A stretch of DNA of 7,312 nucleotides, taken from the NCBI GenBank assembly GCA_001872985.1, contig MNYA01000115.1, positions 1 through 7,312 of the forward strand. The letters run 5' to 3'. This document shows positions 1 through 6,475 of the stretch, piece by piece; the first letter of the stretch is position 1, and every line of letters begins with the position of its first letter. The DNA is from a bacterium CG2_30_54_10. GTDB lineage: Bacteria; Muiribacteriota; Ozemobacteria; Ozemobacterales; Ozemobacteraceae. A model generated the notes under the pieces. It made no database searches, was not told the origin of the DNA, and was given only the letters and a program-made list of their open reading frames with translations. The position numbers and the translations under genes were made by a program.

Positions 1-450
1 CGAGGAAAGTGAGGAACCCGGCTCGTTGAAGGCGAGATGCCCGTCCCCGCCGATTCCGAGAAGTTGCAGATCGATTCCGCCGGCGGCCTTGATACTTCGT
101 TCGTAAGCCTCACAGGATCCGGGAATATCAGCCGCGCATCCGTCGGGAAGATGAGTGGCTCCGGGCCTTAAATCCAGGTGCTGAAAGAGGTGCTTTTCCA
201 TGACTGCGTGGAATGAGCCTGGGTGGCTAGGATCCAGGCCGACATACTCGTCAAGGTTGAAGGTGACGACATTCTTGAAGGAAAGGCCCTCCTCGCAATG
301 CATCCGAACGAGCTCGGCATAAAGCGACAACGGCGTTGAACCAGTCGCAAGACCAAGAACCGCGTCGGCCCTCTCCCTGACAACCTGGGCGATGATTTTA
401 GCCCCCAGAAGGCCGGCCTTTACCCGGTCGGGTTTGACGATCAGTTCCAT
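1..450 (-). CDS. nagB: Glucosamine-6-phosphate deaminase (NagB), N-terminal 150 residues, cut by the window edge
   Basis: NagB converts glucosamine-6-phosphate to fructose-6-phosphate and ammonia in the cytoplasm, feeding amino sugars into glycolysis. Read on the minus strand, the frame is open for 150 codons from an ATG at 450 and runs off position 1; E. coli NagB is 266 aa, so a little over half is present. Visible family signatures are the sugar-phosphate loop LGLATGSTP (residues 32-40), VVTFNLDEYVGL (61-72) and LGIGGDGHLAFNEPGSSL (131-148). Asp67, Asp136, His138 and Glu143 align with the E. coli catalytic residues Asp72, Asp141, His143 and Glu148 with a constant offset of five. The start MELIV lines up with E. 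coli MRLIP. A GAGGG at 467-463 lies 12 nt upstream of the ATG, rather far for a Shine-Dalgarno. The gene is divergent from the macroglobulin gene. Identity is very secure; the C-terminal half cannot be judged. Confidence 0.96.
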   Translation of the reverse strand, partial: MELIVKPDRVKAGLLGAKIIAQVVRERADAVLGLATGSTPLSLYAELVRMHCEEGLSFKNVVTFNLDEYVGLDPSHPGSFHAVMEKHLFQHLDLRPGATHLPDGCAADIPGSCEAYERSIKAAGGIDLQLLGIGGDGHLAFNEPGSSLSS

Positions 451-462
451 GTGTCAGCTCAA

Positions 463-467
463 CCCTC
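463..467 (-). promoter_or_regulatory. Possible ribosome binding site of nagB
   Basis: GAGGG on the minus strand ends 12 nt before the nagB ATG at 450. This is longer than the usual 5-9 nt. A weaker GAG at 460-458 has 7-nt spacing. The start codon is better supported by protein alignment than by this site. Confidence 0.4.
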
Positions 468-478
468 ACTACCCACAA

Positions 479-507
479 TTTAAATGCTTGCCCTGGACGC
501 CTTGCAA
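479..507 (-). promoter_or_regulatory. Candidate sigma-70-type promoter for nagB
   Basis: On the minus strand TTGCAA (507-502) is followed after 17 bp by TTTAAA (484-479). Each hexamer matches 4 of 6 consensus positions. Transcription would start near 472, giving a leader of about 22 nt before the nagB ATG. An alternative is the perfect TATAAT at 528-523 on the same strand, but it has no recognisable -35 at 16-18 bp. The assignment rests on spacing and position only. Confidence 0.4.
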
Positions 508-530
508 AGACACCGACGAGCAATTATACT
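502..530 (+). promoter_or_regulatory. Candidate sigma-70-type promoter for the alpha-2-macroglobulin gene
   Basis: TTGCAA (502-507) and TATACT (525-530) are separated by exactly 17 bp and match 4 of 6 and 5 of 6 consensus positions. Transcription would start near 537. That places the in-frame ATG at 392 upstream of the transcript and leaves the ATG at 542 almost leaderless, so this promoter supports the ATG at 560 as the true start. The -35 hexamer is self-complementary and is also the proposed -35 of nagB on the other strand. Confidence 0.6.
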
Positions 531-546
531 ACATCAAATCCATGGT

Positions 547-553
547 GGGGAGG
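547..553 (+). promoter_or_regulatory. Ribosome binding site that fixes the macroglobulin start at 560
   Basis: GGGGAGG is a strong Shine-Dalgarno match, 6 nt before the ATG at 560. The product from that ATG begins directly with a signal peptide (two arginines, then a hydrophobic core). The longer in-frame starts at 392 and 542 place 56 or 6 extra residues before it, and the 392 start would also overlap the first codons of nagB on the opposite strand. Confidence 0.8.
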
Positions 554-559
554 TTTTTC

Positions 560-640
560 ATGAGGAACTCAGGCCTTCGTTGGATCTCCTTCATTCTCTT
601 GCTGACCGCTTGTTTTAACGGTGTTCCCGCCGCGCATGCG
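560..640 (+). other. Signal peptide of the macroglobulin: lipobox plus a second possible cleavage site
   Basis: The first 27 residues have Arg2 and Arg7, a hydrophobic core at 8-16, and the lipobox L15-T16-A17-C18 (602-613). Nine residues later A25-H26-A27 before Gly28 is a good signal peptidase I site. E. coli YfhM has a comparable lipobox (LAGC), which favours lipidation at Cys18. The residue after the cysteine is Phe, not Asp. Under the E. coli Lol rule this would not retain the protein in the inner membrane, but that rule may not hold outside Enterobacteria. Confidence 0.75.
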
Positions 641-3600
641 GGCGATCTCGTCATGACCCATCGCTTTTCCGCGTTTGGCGAGTCGCAACCGACGTCCTGG
701 CGTGTTCTGCTAGAGTTCAGCCAGCCGGTCTCAGTTCTCGACATATCGAGGGTGATCACCCTGACGGTTAACGGAAAACCAGGCCAGTTCAAGATCAGAA
801 ACTCAACCGACCTTCAATCGGGGCTGGTTAACTCACCCCTTCCGAGCGAACGAACCATATTCATCATTGAACCGAAGGCTGCTTCACCGACGGGAGCGAC
901 CTGCACCGTCTTCATCGGAAAGGATCTTCCATCCGCCGATAAAAAATTGAAGCTCCTCACCGATCAGAAGTTTACCTTCACTACCTGCGACATGGCGCGT
1001 CTGCTGACGGTCGAGCCTTTTTACAACGTCCCCGACGAAAAAGGCGCATCGCTGGTTTTTTCCGCCGATCTTTCTGAAAAAGACGTCAAGGCGCAGATCC
1101 GATCGCTGCCTCCGGTTGGCCGCTTGAAAGTCAAGCGGCTGGGCGCTCAGTCCGAAGGCTGCTGGGCTTACCACCTCCTTGGAGGCTTCCAGAGCGGGAA
1201 AACGTATCTGGTACAGACCAAGGACCCCGCCGGTTATACCCCCGAGGCGGTCCTCGAACCGGCTTCGTTCACTTTCACGGCCAAAGGCCCATCACCAACG
1301 ATCACAGTCGAGTGCGACCGCTCGGTTCTCGAACTCAAGAGCCGCCAACTGGTCCCGGTCTCCGTCATCAGCGTCTCCCAGGTGCAGTGCGAGATCGTCC
1401 GCATTCCCCCGCTCTTCGCCCCCGAGTATTCCGATCTGACGGTTTTCGCCAGCAACGATGCTCCCCGCCCAAGATCGAGCGCCAAAATGGCCGCTTCCGA
1501 CCAGGTGGAATCCAGGATCGCGGAGGCGATCGCCGGCGCAGAGACCCACGTGGCCGACAACATGAAAAACCTCGATGCCTTCAAGGCTTTGGCGTCTCCC
1601 TCAAACGGGGTTGAACTCGCTTGGTTCCTGGGCGCTTTCGCCAGCAATCGCGAGGTTTTCATCAACCAGGCCCGCCCCGACAAATTGAACCGGCTTTCAC
1701 TTCCTATAGCCTTCCGGCCTAATCCTGAAAAAGGCGGCCCGATCCTTCTCAAGCTCATGAATGGGGAGGGTGACGAGGGAAATGCAGCCCGTCTGTTCCA
1801 GGTCACCGATCTCTCGATAACCTATAAATTCACCGAGAAAGAACTCCTCCTCTGGGTCACCTCGTTGGAAAGCGGGAAACCCGTTCCGAACGTTGCTTTT
1901 ATGCTTTTCACCAAGGATGATTCCAGATTCGTTCTCGGAAAGACCGATGAAAACGGCCTGTTCCTGGCAAAAGAAGGAACGGATTACCCTGTCATACGCA
2001 TGAAAGACGGGGCTCCCTACATGGACAAAAGCTCCTTCAAGATGCCCGAATCCGTGGTTGTGCTGGCTGCAACCGACGGGGATAGTTGTTTCCTACAGCT
2101 TGCCACGAACCGGTTCCGGCCATGGTCCATCCTCCAGGCTCCTCCGGGGAAGGTGACCCTGAAGGTTAGAAACGCTCATGTGTTCACCGAACGCGGAGTT
2201 TACAGGCCCGGTGAGACCGTTTTTTGGAAGGCCGCAATCAGGCGCTACATCAATGGGGAGATCCGTCCTCCCGCCGGTGAGAGCGTCACGATCAGAATCA
2301 TCAGCTCGCGTGATGACGTTGTTTTTGCCGAATCGCTCGATCTGAACGAGTTCGGCACCTGCTCCGGTTCATTCGAACTGAAGGATTATTCACCCCTCGG
2401 CCAGTACACTGTCAAGGTGCTGATGTCGAAAACCCAGCCCGTTACAGCTTCATCCTCCATCTCATGGTGGGAAACACTGATTGGGAAAGAACCTGCTGAA
2501 AAGGACGAAAAGAACAGCGACGAGGAAAATGACCTCCAGGAACTGACCAACACGGGGTTCCAGGTTCAATTCTTCGAGCCGCCACGCCATTTTGTCGAGA
2601 TTGAAAATGAGGTCAAAACCCGCGAAAACACAACTGTTGTCGGAAAGAAGTTCACCGAAAGCTACCTCGAATGCCGCATCCGCGGAAAATACTATACGGG
2701 CGGAATGGTGAAGCATGCCAAGATCCGGTGGACCGCGAATCTCGTTCCGGTGAGCCGCGATGTTCCAAATCAGTCGGCCTTTCTGTTCGGAAGCGATCAT
2801 TCCGATCGAACCTTGATTGAGACCGGCGAATCGATGCTCGACAAAGATGGCTTGCTAGTTGTCCATCTTCCGATGGATAAGAGCTTGAATGGCGGCATGT
2901 TCGGGATCGAGATGTCCGCTACCGTCCTGGATGTGGATGCGCGGCCGGCGACCAAGGTCGAGACGTTCACCCCCAAACCAAAGGTGAATGTCGGGATTCA
3001 GCGCATTCCGGGAAACATTCGGCAGGGTGACGAACTCACAGTCGAGACCGTCGTCCTTCAGCCTGACGGTAAGCCGCTGAACGTCGGAAACCTTCGAATG
3101 GACATCTTTCGCAAACGCTACTTCTACACGCAAAAGCGCGATGAAGACGGTAACATCTATTATCGCTGGGAAAACGGCTGGGTTCGCGCGCTTACCTCCG
3201 AGCTGCCTGTCAAAGACGGACACGCCAGTTTCCCGATGGCTTTCGCCGACAGCGGCGATTATCGTCTGCAAGCCAATTACGTGACGGCCGACGGCGAGTT
3301 TTCGGCCTCCCAATTTCTGGACATCGGCTACAACAATGAATATTACAGCGATGATGGGGGCGAAAACAATCGCCAACGGAGCGACAGCGAGATCATGCTC
3401 ACCGCATCCCAGGCACTTGTCGGGGTTAACGATACTGTAAAGCTTGATTTCGGTCTGCCGCGGGCGGCCACTCATGCCCTGGTGACTTGCGAGCGCGACG
3501 GAATCTACGAATATCGCGTGATTCCGCTTTCCGGAAAGCGCGGAAGCTTTGAGATGAAGGTCGGCCCTGAATGCAGACCCAACGCGTTTTTCACGGTAAC

Positions 3601-6184
3601 GATCCCTTGCGGTCGCGGAGACTTCCCCGTATATAAAAGTCAGGTCGATCAAATGGTTCCGCGAGTTTACTACGGGGTCACCAGCATCCAGGTGAAGAAT
3701 GCGCCCGAGACCCTGACCGTTGCAATTTTGGAAAAGGCGGGCGATACCGGGAAAGAACCCCTGAAAGCTCATCCCGCCGAGACCAGAAGTATCACATTCA
3801 AGGCGATTGACGGAAGCGGCAAAGGAGCCGCATGTGAAATGGCGGTTTGCGTGGTCGATGAAGCCGTTCTGGCTTTGACTGGGTACGTCACGCCGATCCT
3901 GAACCGGCTCGCCGACTTTTCGCTTCCACTTACCGTATTCACGGGCGACCTTCGGCTCTCGGTTATCAGCCAGGAGTTGTACAAGCTTTTCGCCACCCAT
4001 GCATTAACGGGTGGAGACGGCGGAGCCGGCGGGCTTGCATCAGATCTCGCCCTTCGAAAGGATTTCCGGCCGGTCGCTTATTGGAACCCGGCCCTCATGA
4101 CCGATATTAACGGGCAGGCGCAGATCACCTTCAAGCTTCCCGACACCACCACCGCCTATCGCATTTACGTGGTGGCGCTCGACAAAGGAAGCGCTTTCTG
4201 CTCGAATGAGCGTCAAATGATCGTTACCAAGGAGTTTTTTCTGCAGCCTGGTCTTCCGCGCTTCCTGACCGCTGGCGACAAGGCATTTGCGCCCCTGACC
4301 GCTTGCAACAAGACCGACACCGCAGGCCAGGCGACGCTCCGGATTGCGGAGAGCAAGAACCTGACCGCAAAACTCGCAGATCCTAACGTGGCGTTGACCG
4401 CTCTTTCGAACACGGTTTCCAAACTTGAGCTTTCGGCCGACAACGGAGCCGGTGACGGCCTGTTGACATTCGAAGGCCATTATGGAGCATTCGGCGACGC
4501 AATTCAAAGCACCTTTCCCATCATTCCCCGATGCCTGCCGATCAATCGGAACAAGATCGGACATTTTGTGGGGAAGACCGAACTTGAAGTTGAAATCCCC
4601 GCCGATGTGGCCGGCGTTCCTGAGAGCGATCGCCGCGGCGTTTTGAAAGCCACCATTGGCCTTTCCACAACCCTGTGGAGCAAGATAGCGCCCGGGTTGA
4701 AATACCTGCTTCAGTATCCTTACGGTTGCGTCGAGCAGACGAGCTCCGGGATAATTCCTCTGGCGGGTTTGCGCAAACTTGTTGCCGACGGGCTGATCCC
4801 GGGAATCACCCTCGAGAAGGTCGACAAGTTCCTCAAGCCAGGAATTTCACGGCTGCTGAAAATGCAGACCGGTTCAGGCGGGTTCGCCTATTGGATGGGT
4901 GAACGAACTGCAAGCTGGTGGGGGACTCAATACGCCTTGTTCGCCCTTTGCTCGGCAAAGGACGCGGGTTACGACGTTCCGCAGGACAACATCGACCGTG
5001 CGGTCAAATACATCCGTGATGGGTTATTCGGAAAGGAACCGATCGATGAAGCCCATCACTACGGGATCTACGAACTTTCCGCGGTCAATCTTGCCATCAA
5101 CGGCGGAATCAATGGCGGCAACCTCGAGGTTCTTGAAAAGGATCTCAAAAAGAAGGGAATCGAAGCGCAGGCTCTTCTGCTTTGGGCTGACGCACTGGTC
5201 AAGCTCACCCCCGCTCCCAAGCTCAAGGAAATGCTGAAAGAACTTAATCCCAGGATCGTCAAGGGGCGCGGGAACTGGTACGACTCGAGCGCCCGCGAGG
5301 TCGCCGTTGCGCTTCTCGCGACGATGATCATCGATCCTGACAGCAAGCGGGCTGACGATCTGGCGGGGGCGCTTCTCGAAGAACTTCAACCGCAAGGCGG
5401 ATGGTTTTCAACCGCGGACACCGGATGGTGCCTGCTCGCGCTCGGCCGGTATTTCGAGCGCAAACCCCTGCCCAGCGAGAAGGGCACCACGGTAAGTGTG
5501 ATTCAGGCCGGCTTGCCGCCCCAGGAGGTCTCACTTGGCAAGAACAGCCAGGAGCTTCTTCTCGATGCGGAAACTCTTCTCAAAGACCCAAAAGTTACCC
5601 TCGAAGCCCAAGGCGGGGCGATGGTCAATTGGGCCATTTCCTACACCTTCCCCGATCCCGCTTCCAGAACCACCGATCTCACGCATGGATTCACCATCGA
5701 GAAGACCATTAAAAACCTGAACGGCGAAAAGGAAATCCATGTCGGCGACCTTGTCAAGGTCACTGTCGAGTTCGAGGATTCCAGAAACAGCGGCTACCGG
5801 CACTATTTCGATTACGAATATCTCGCTCTGGCCGATCCGCTGCCTGCGGGTTTCATTCCGGTCAACACCGCGTTAAAGGCTGAACAACGGCCTACTTCCA
5901 GCGACGACGAGGGCGAAGACTCCGGCGATGATGAAGATGAGTGGTATTCCGACTGGGAGGATGGCGCATACCTGCTCAGGCCGGACCATTTTGAAATGCG
6001 GGATGACCAGATCCTTGCCTTCCGAAACCATCTCTGGGGCGGGCGCTTCCGGTTCAACTACTTCGCCCGCGCGATTTGCGAAGGGTCTTTCTTCATGCGG
6101 CCGACCCGGGTCTTCTTGATGTACGATTCCGATGTCTACGGCATGACTACAGGCCAGGAGGTAAACATCCTGCCCTCGAAGTAA
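560..6184 (+). CDS. yfhM: Bacterial alpha-2-macroglobulin family protein, YfhM/ECAM type, with thioester
   Basis: This is an exported protease trap. In the family, a protease cuts an exposed bait segment, the protein collapses, and a Cys-Gln thioester covalently captures the attacker in the periplasm. The product is 1874 aa, against 1653 for E. coli YfhM. A signal peptide with lipobox LTAC (residues 15-18) comes first, then N-terminal macroglobulin domains. An MG2-type domain carries VFTERGVYRPGE (541-552), followed by the junction FQVQFFEPPRHF. A Gly/Asp/Arg-rich segment at about 924-944 lies where I place the bait region. The bait-associated domain ends near AVCVVDEAVLALTGY (1095-1109). The A2M signature starts at AYWNPALM (1173-1180). 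The thioester domain has YPYGCVEQT with Cys1390 and Gln1393, then RLLKMQTGSGGFAYW (1431-1445). The C-terminal part resembles the bacterial MG10 domain. Two acidic insertions (643-661 and 1780-1802) explain part of the extra length. pbpC follows on the same strand, the classic pairing. Family assignment is very secure; exact domain borders are approximate. Confidence 0.96.
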   Translation: MRNSGLRWISFILLLTACFNGVPAAHAGDLVMTHRFSAFGESQPTSWRVLLEFSQPVSVLDISRVITLTVNGKPGQFKIRNSTDLQSGLVNSPLPSERTIFIIEPKAASPTGATCTVFIGKDLPSADKKLKLLTDQKFTFTTCDMARLLTVEPFYNVPDEKGASLVFSADLSEKDVKAQIRSLPPVGRLKVKRLGAQSEGCWAYHLLGGFQSGKTYLVQTKDPAGYTPEAVLEPASFTFTAKGPSPTITVECDRSVLELKSRQLVPVSVISVSQVQCEIVRIPPLFAPEYSDLTVFASNDAPRPRSSAKMAASDQVESRIAEAIAGAETHVADNMKNLDAFKALASPSNGVELAWFLGAFASNREVFINQARPDKLNRLSLPIAFRPNPEKGGPILLKLMNGEGDEGNAARLFQVTDLSITYKFTEKELLLWVTSLESGKPVPNVAFMLFTKDDSRFVLGKTDENGLFLAKEGTDYPVIRMKDGAPYMDKSSFKMPESVVVLAATDGDSCFLQLATNRFRPWSILQAPPGKVTLKVRNAHVFTERGVYRPGETVFWKAAIRRYINGEIRPPAGESVTIRIISSRDDVVFAESLDLNEFGTCSGSFELKDYSPLGQYTVKVLMSKTQPVTASSSISWWETLIGKEPAEKDEKNSDEENDLQELTNTGFQVQFFEPPRHFVEIENEVKTRENTTVVGKKFTESYLECRIRGKYYTGGMVKHAKIRWTANLVPVSRDVPNQSAFLFGSDHSDRTLIETGESMLDKDGLLVVHLPMDKSLNGGMFGIEMSATVLDVDARPATKVETFTPKPKVNVGIQRIPGNIRQGDELTVETVVLQPDGKPLNVGNLRMDIFRKRYFYTQKRDEDGNIYYRWENGWVRALTSELPVKDGHASFPMAFADSGDYRLQANYVTADGEFSASQFLDIGYNNEYYSDDGGENNRQRSDSEIMLTASQALVGVNDTVKLDFGLPRAATHALVTCERDGIYEYRVIPLSGKRGSFEMKVGPECRPNAFFTVTIPCGRGDFPVYKSQVDQMVPRVYYGVTSIQVKNAPETLTVAILEKAGDTGKEPLKAHPAETRSITFKAIDGSGKGAACEMAVCVVDEAVLALTGYVTPILNRLADFSLPLTVFTGDLRLSVISQELYKLFATHALTGGDGGAGGLASDLALRKDFRPVAYWNPALMTDINGQAQITFKLPDTTTAYRIYVVALDKGSAFCSNERQMIVTKEFFLQPGLPRFLTAGDKAFAPLTACNKTDTAGQATLRIAESKNLTAKLADPNVALTALSNTVSKLELSADNGAGDGLLTFEGHYGAFGDAIQSTFPIIPRCLPINRNKIGHFVGKTELEVEIPADVAGVPESDRRGVLKATIGLSTTLWSKIAPGLKYLLQYPYGCVEQTSSGIIPLAGLRKLVADGLIPGITLEKVDKFLKPGISRLLKMQTGSGGFAYWMGERTASWWGTQYALFALCSAKDAGYDVPQDNIDRAVKYIRDGLFGKEPIDEAHHYGIYELSAVNLAINGGINGGNLEVLEKDLKKKGIEAQALLLWADALVKLTPAPKLKEMLKELNPRIVKGRGNWYDSSAREVAVALLATMIIDPDSKRADDLAGALLEELQPQGGWFSTADTGWCLLALGRYFERKPLPSEKGTTVSVIQAGLPPQEVSLGKNSQELLLDAETLLKDPKVTLEAQGGAMVNWAISYTFPDPASRTTDLTHGFTIEKTIKNLNGEKEIHVGDLVKVTVEFEDSRNSGYRHYFDYEYLALADPLPAGFIPVNTALKAEQRPTSSDDEGEDSGDDEDEWYSDWEDGAYLLRPDHFEMRDDQILAFRNHLWGGRFRFNYFARAICEGSFFMRPTRVFLMYDSDVYGMTTGQEVNILPSK
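3329..3391 (+). other. Probable bait region of the macroglobulin (residues 924-944)
   Basis: Residues 924-944 are rich in Asn, Asp, Gly, Glu and Ser, with two Tyr at 928-929 and Arg938 and Arg940. The segment follows the strand motif ending in LDIGY and precedes a run resembling the E. coli segment that begins at PDRVTLKL. By eye it aligns with the E. coli stretch GYSWQDNSDGSG. Low hydrophobicity and exposed basic residues suit a protease-cut bait. The placement is inferred from alignment by memory, not from a structure. Confidence 0.5.
4721..4741 (+). other. Thioester motif GCVEQ in the macroglobulin
   Basis: The codons for Y-G-C-V-E-Q-T occupy this stretch, giving Cys1390 (4727-4729) and Gln1393 (4736-4738). 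The C-x-E-Q arrangement is the internal thioester of alpha-2-macroglobulins and complement C3; E. coli YfhM has YPYGCLEQT at the same place. Both reactive residues are intact, so covalent capture of proteases is predicted. Some bacterial paralogues lack this cysteine; this one does not. Confidence 0.95.
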
Positions 6185-6190
6185 TGACCC

Positions 6191-6240
6191 GCCGGATCTC
6201 GCTGGATTCCGCTGGATTCCGTTGGATTCCGCTGGCTTGA
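6191..6240 (+). repeat. 10-bp tandem repeat directly after the macroglobulin stop codon
   Basis: The unit GCTGGATTCC occurs exactly at 6201-6210 and 6211-6220, and with one change (GTTGGATTCC) at 6221-6230. Degenerate units flank it (GCCGGATCTC at 6191-6200 and GCTGGCTTGA at 6231-6240, each 7 of 10). The array starts only 6 nt after the TAA. It is not translated in the frame of the gene. The role is unknown; slippage between copies could change copy number among strains. Confidence 0.85.
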
Positions 6241-6294
6241 ATTGGGTGTGCCCTTTGAAGCATGTAAAGGTTGACAACAACTTGGCTCATCGAC

Positions 6295-6313
6295 CGGCCA
6301 TAATAAGTGGCCG
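6295..6313. repeat. Short GC-rich inverted repeat CGGCCA / TGGCCG
   Basis: CGGCCA (6295-6300) and TGGCCG (6308-6313) are perfect 6-bp arms around a 7-nt AT-rich loop. Neither strand has a T-run following the stem, so it does not look like an intrinsic terminator. It could be a protein-binding palindrome or chance. Confidence 0.4.
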
Positions 6314-6322
6314 TAAAAGCAG

Positions 6323-6346
6323 TAACCATTGTAATGGTTATTGTTT
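6323..6346 (+). terminator. Inverted repeat TAACCATT / AATGGTTA followed by TTGTTT, possible weak terminator
   Basis: Perfect 8-bp arms (6323-6330 and 6333-6340) are separated by only GT, and TTGTTT follows at 6341-6346. Position after the macroglobulin gene fits a terminator. The stem is AT-rich and the 2-nt loop would force the inner pairs open, so it would be weak. A 18-bp operator-like palindrome is an equally good reading. Confidence 0.35.
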
Positions 6347-6377
6347 AACAGCACCCAAGCCGTGTTTGGACTCCCGA

Positions 6378-6444
6378 AATGTGGCGGAGGCTTACAGCCT
6401 CCCCAGCAACGGCTGAAAGCTGCTGCCGCTTTGAGCGCCACATT
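6378..6444. repeat. 67-nt nested palindrome with 9-bp terminal inverted repeats
   Basis: The ends AATGTGGCG (6378-6386) and CGCCACATT (6436-6444) are perfect 9-bp inverted repeats. Inside lies a perfect hairpin GGAGGCT-TAC-AGCCTCC (6386-6402), which shares one base with the outer arm, and then 5-bp arms CAGCA/TGCTG (6404-6408 and 6421-6425). The whole can fold as an outer stem with two inner hairpins. I see no open reading frame, no clear target-site duplication and no terminator T-run. The design resembles small dispersed intergenic palindromes (REP- or MITE-like), but this single copy cannot prove that it is dispersed. Confidence 0.6.
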
Positions 6445-6447
6445 GTG

Positions 6448-6465
6448 CAAAGGTCACATCCTTTG
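6448..6465 (+). promoter_or_regulatory. Hairpin just upstream of pbpC covering the only Shine-Dalgarno-like sequence
   Basis: CAAAGG (6448-6453) and CCTTTG (6460-6465) form a perfect 6-bp stem with a 6-nt loop, ending 10 nt before the pbpC ATG. AAAGG within the left arm is the only purine-rich, anti-16S-like element nearby, but it lies 22 nt from the ATG, too far for direct use. The hairpin could either hide it or be irrelevant. Confidence 0.4.
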
Positions 6466-6475
6466 AATTCTTCGC

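Noticed and set aside
523..528. Perfect TATAAT on the minus strand as the main nagB -10
   Set aside because: No -35 match is found at 16-18 bp and there is no TGn extension. It largely arises because it overlaps the plus-strand TATACT element. Kept only as an alternative.
392..559. Longer in-frame start of the macroglobulin gene at 392 (or 542)
   Set aside because: The 392 start would overlap the nagB coding region, lies upstream of the proposed promoter and buries the signal peptide. The 542 start has no Shine-Dalgarno and would be almost leaderless. The 560 start has GGGGAGG 6 nt upstream.
2855..4000. 381-codon open frame on the minus strand inside the macroglobulin gene
   Set aside because: It lies wholly antisense to a securely identified gene, its translation shows no family motif I recognise, and long antisense frames are common in GC-rich genes.
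6191..6240. CRISPR array
   Set aside because: The units are 10 bp with no spacers between them, and there are no cas genes.
6271..6304. TTGACA (6271-6276) with CATAAT (6299-6304) as a pbpC promoter
   Set aside because: The hexamers are good but the spacer is 22 bp, outside the 15-19 bp used by sigma-70. No alternative -10 fits 17 bp from TTGACA.
6136..6450. Small minus-strand frame across the spacer
   Set aside because: It runs through the tandem repeat and palindromes, overlaps the end of the macroglobulin gene, and has no plausible ribosome site or recognisable domain. It appears to be repeat DNA read as protein.
6252..6475. Direct repeat CCTTTGAA (6252-6259 and 6460-6467) as ends of an inserted element
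   Set aside because: An 8-bp match about 200 bp apart can be chance; there are no terminal inverted repeats next to these copies and no transposase.
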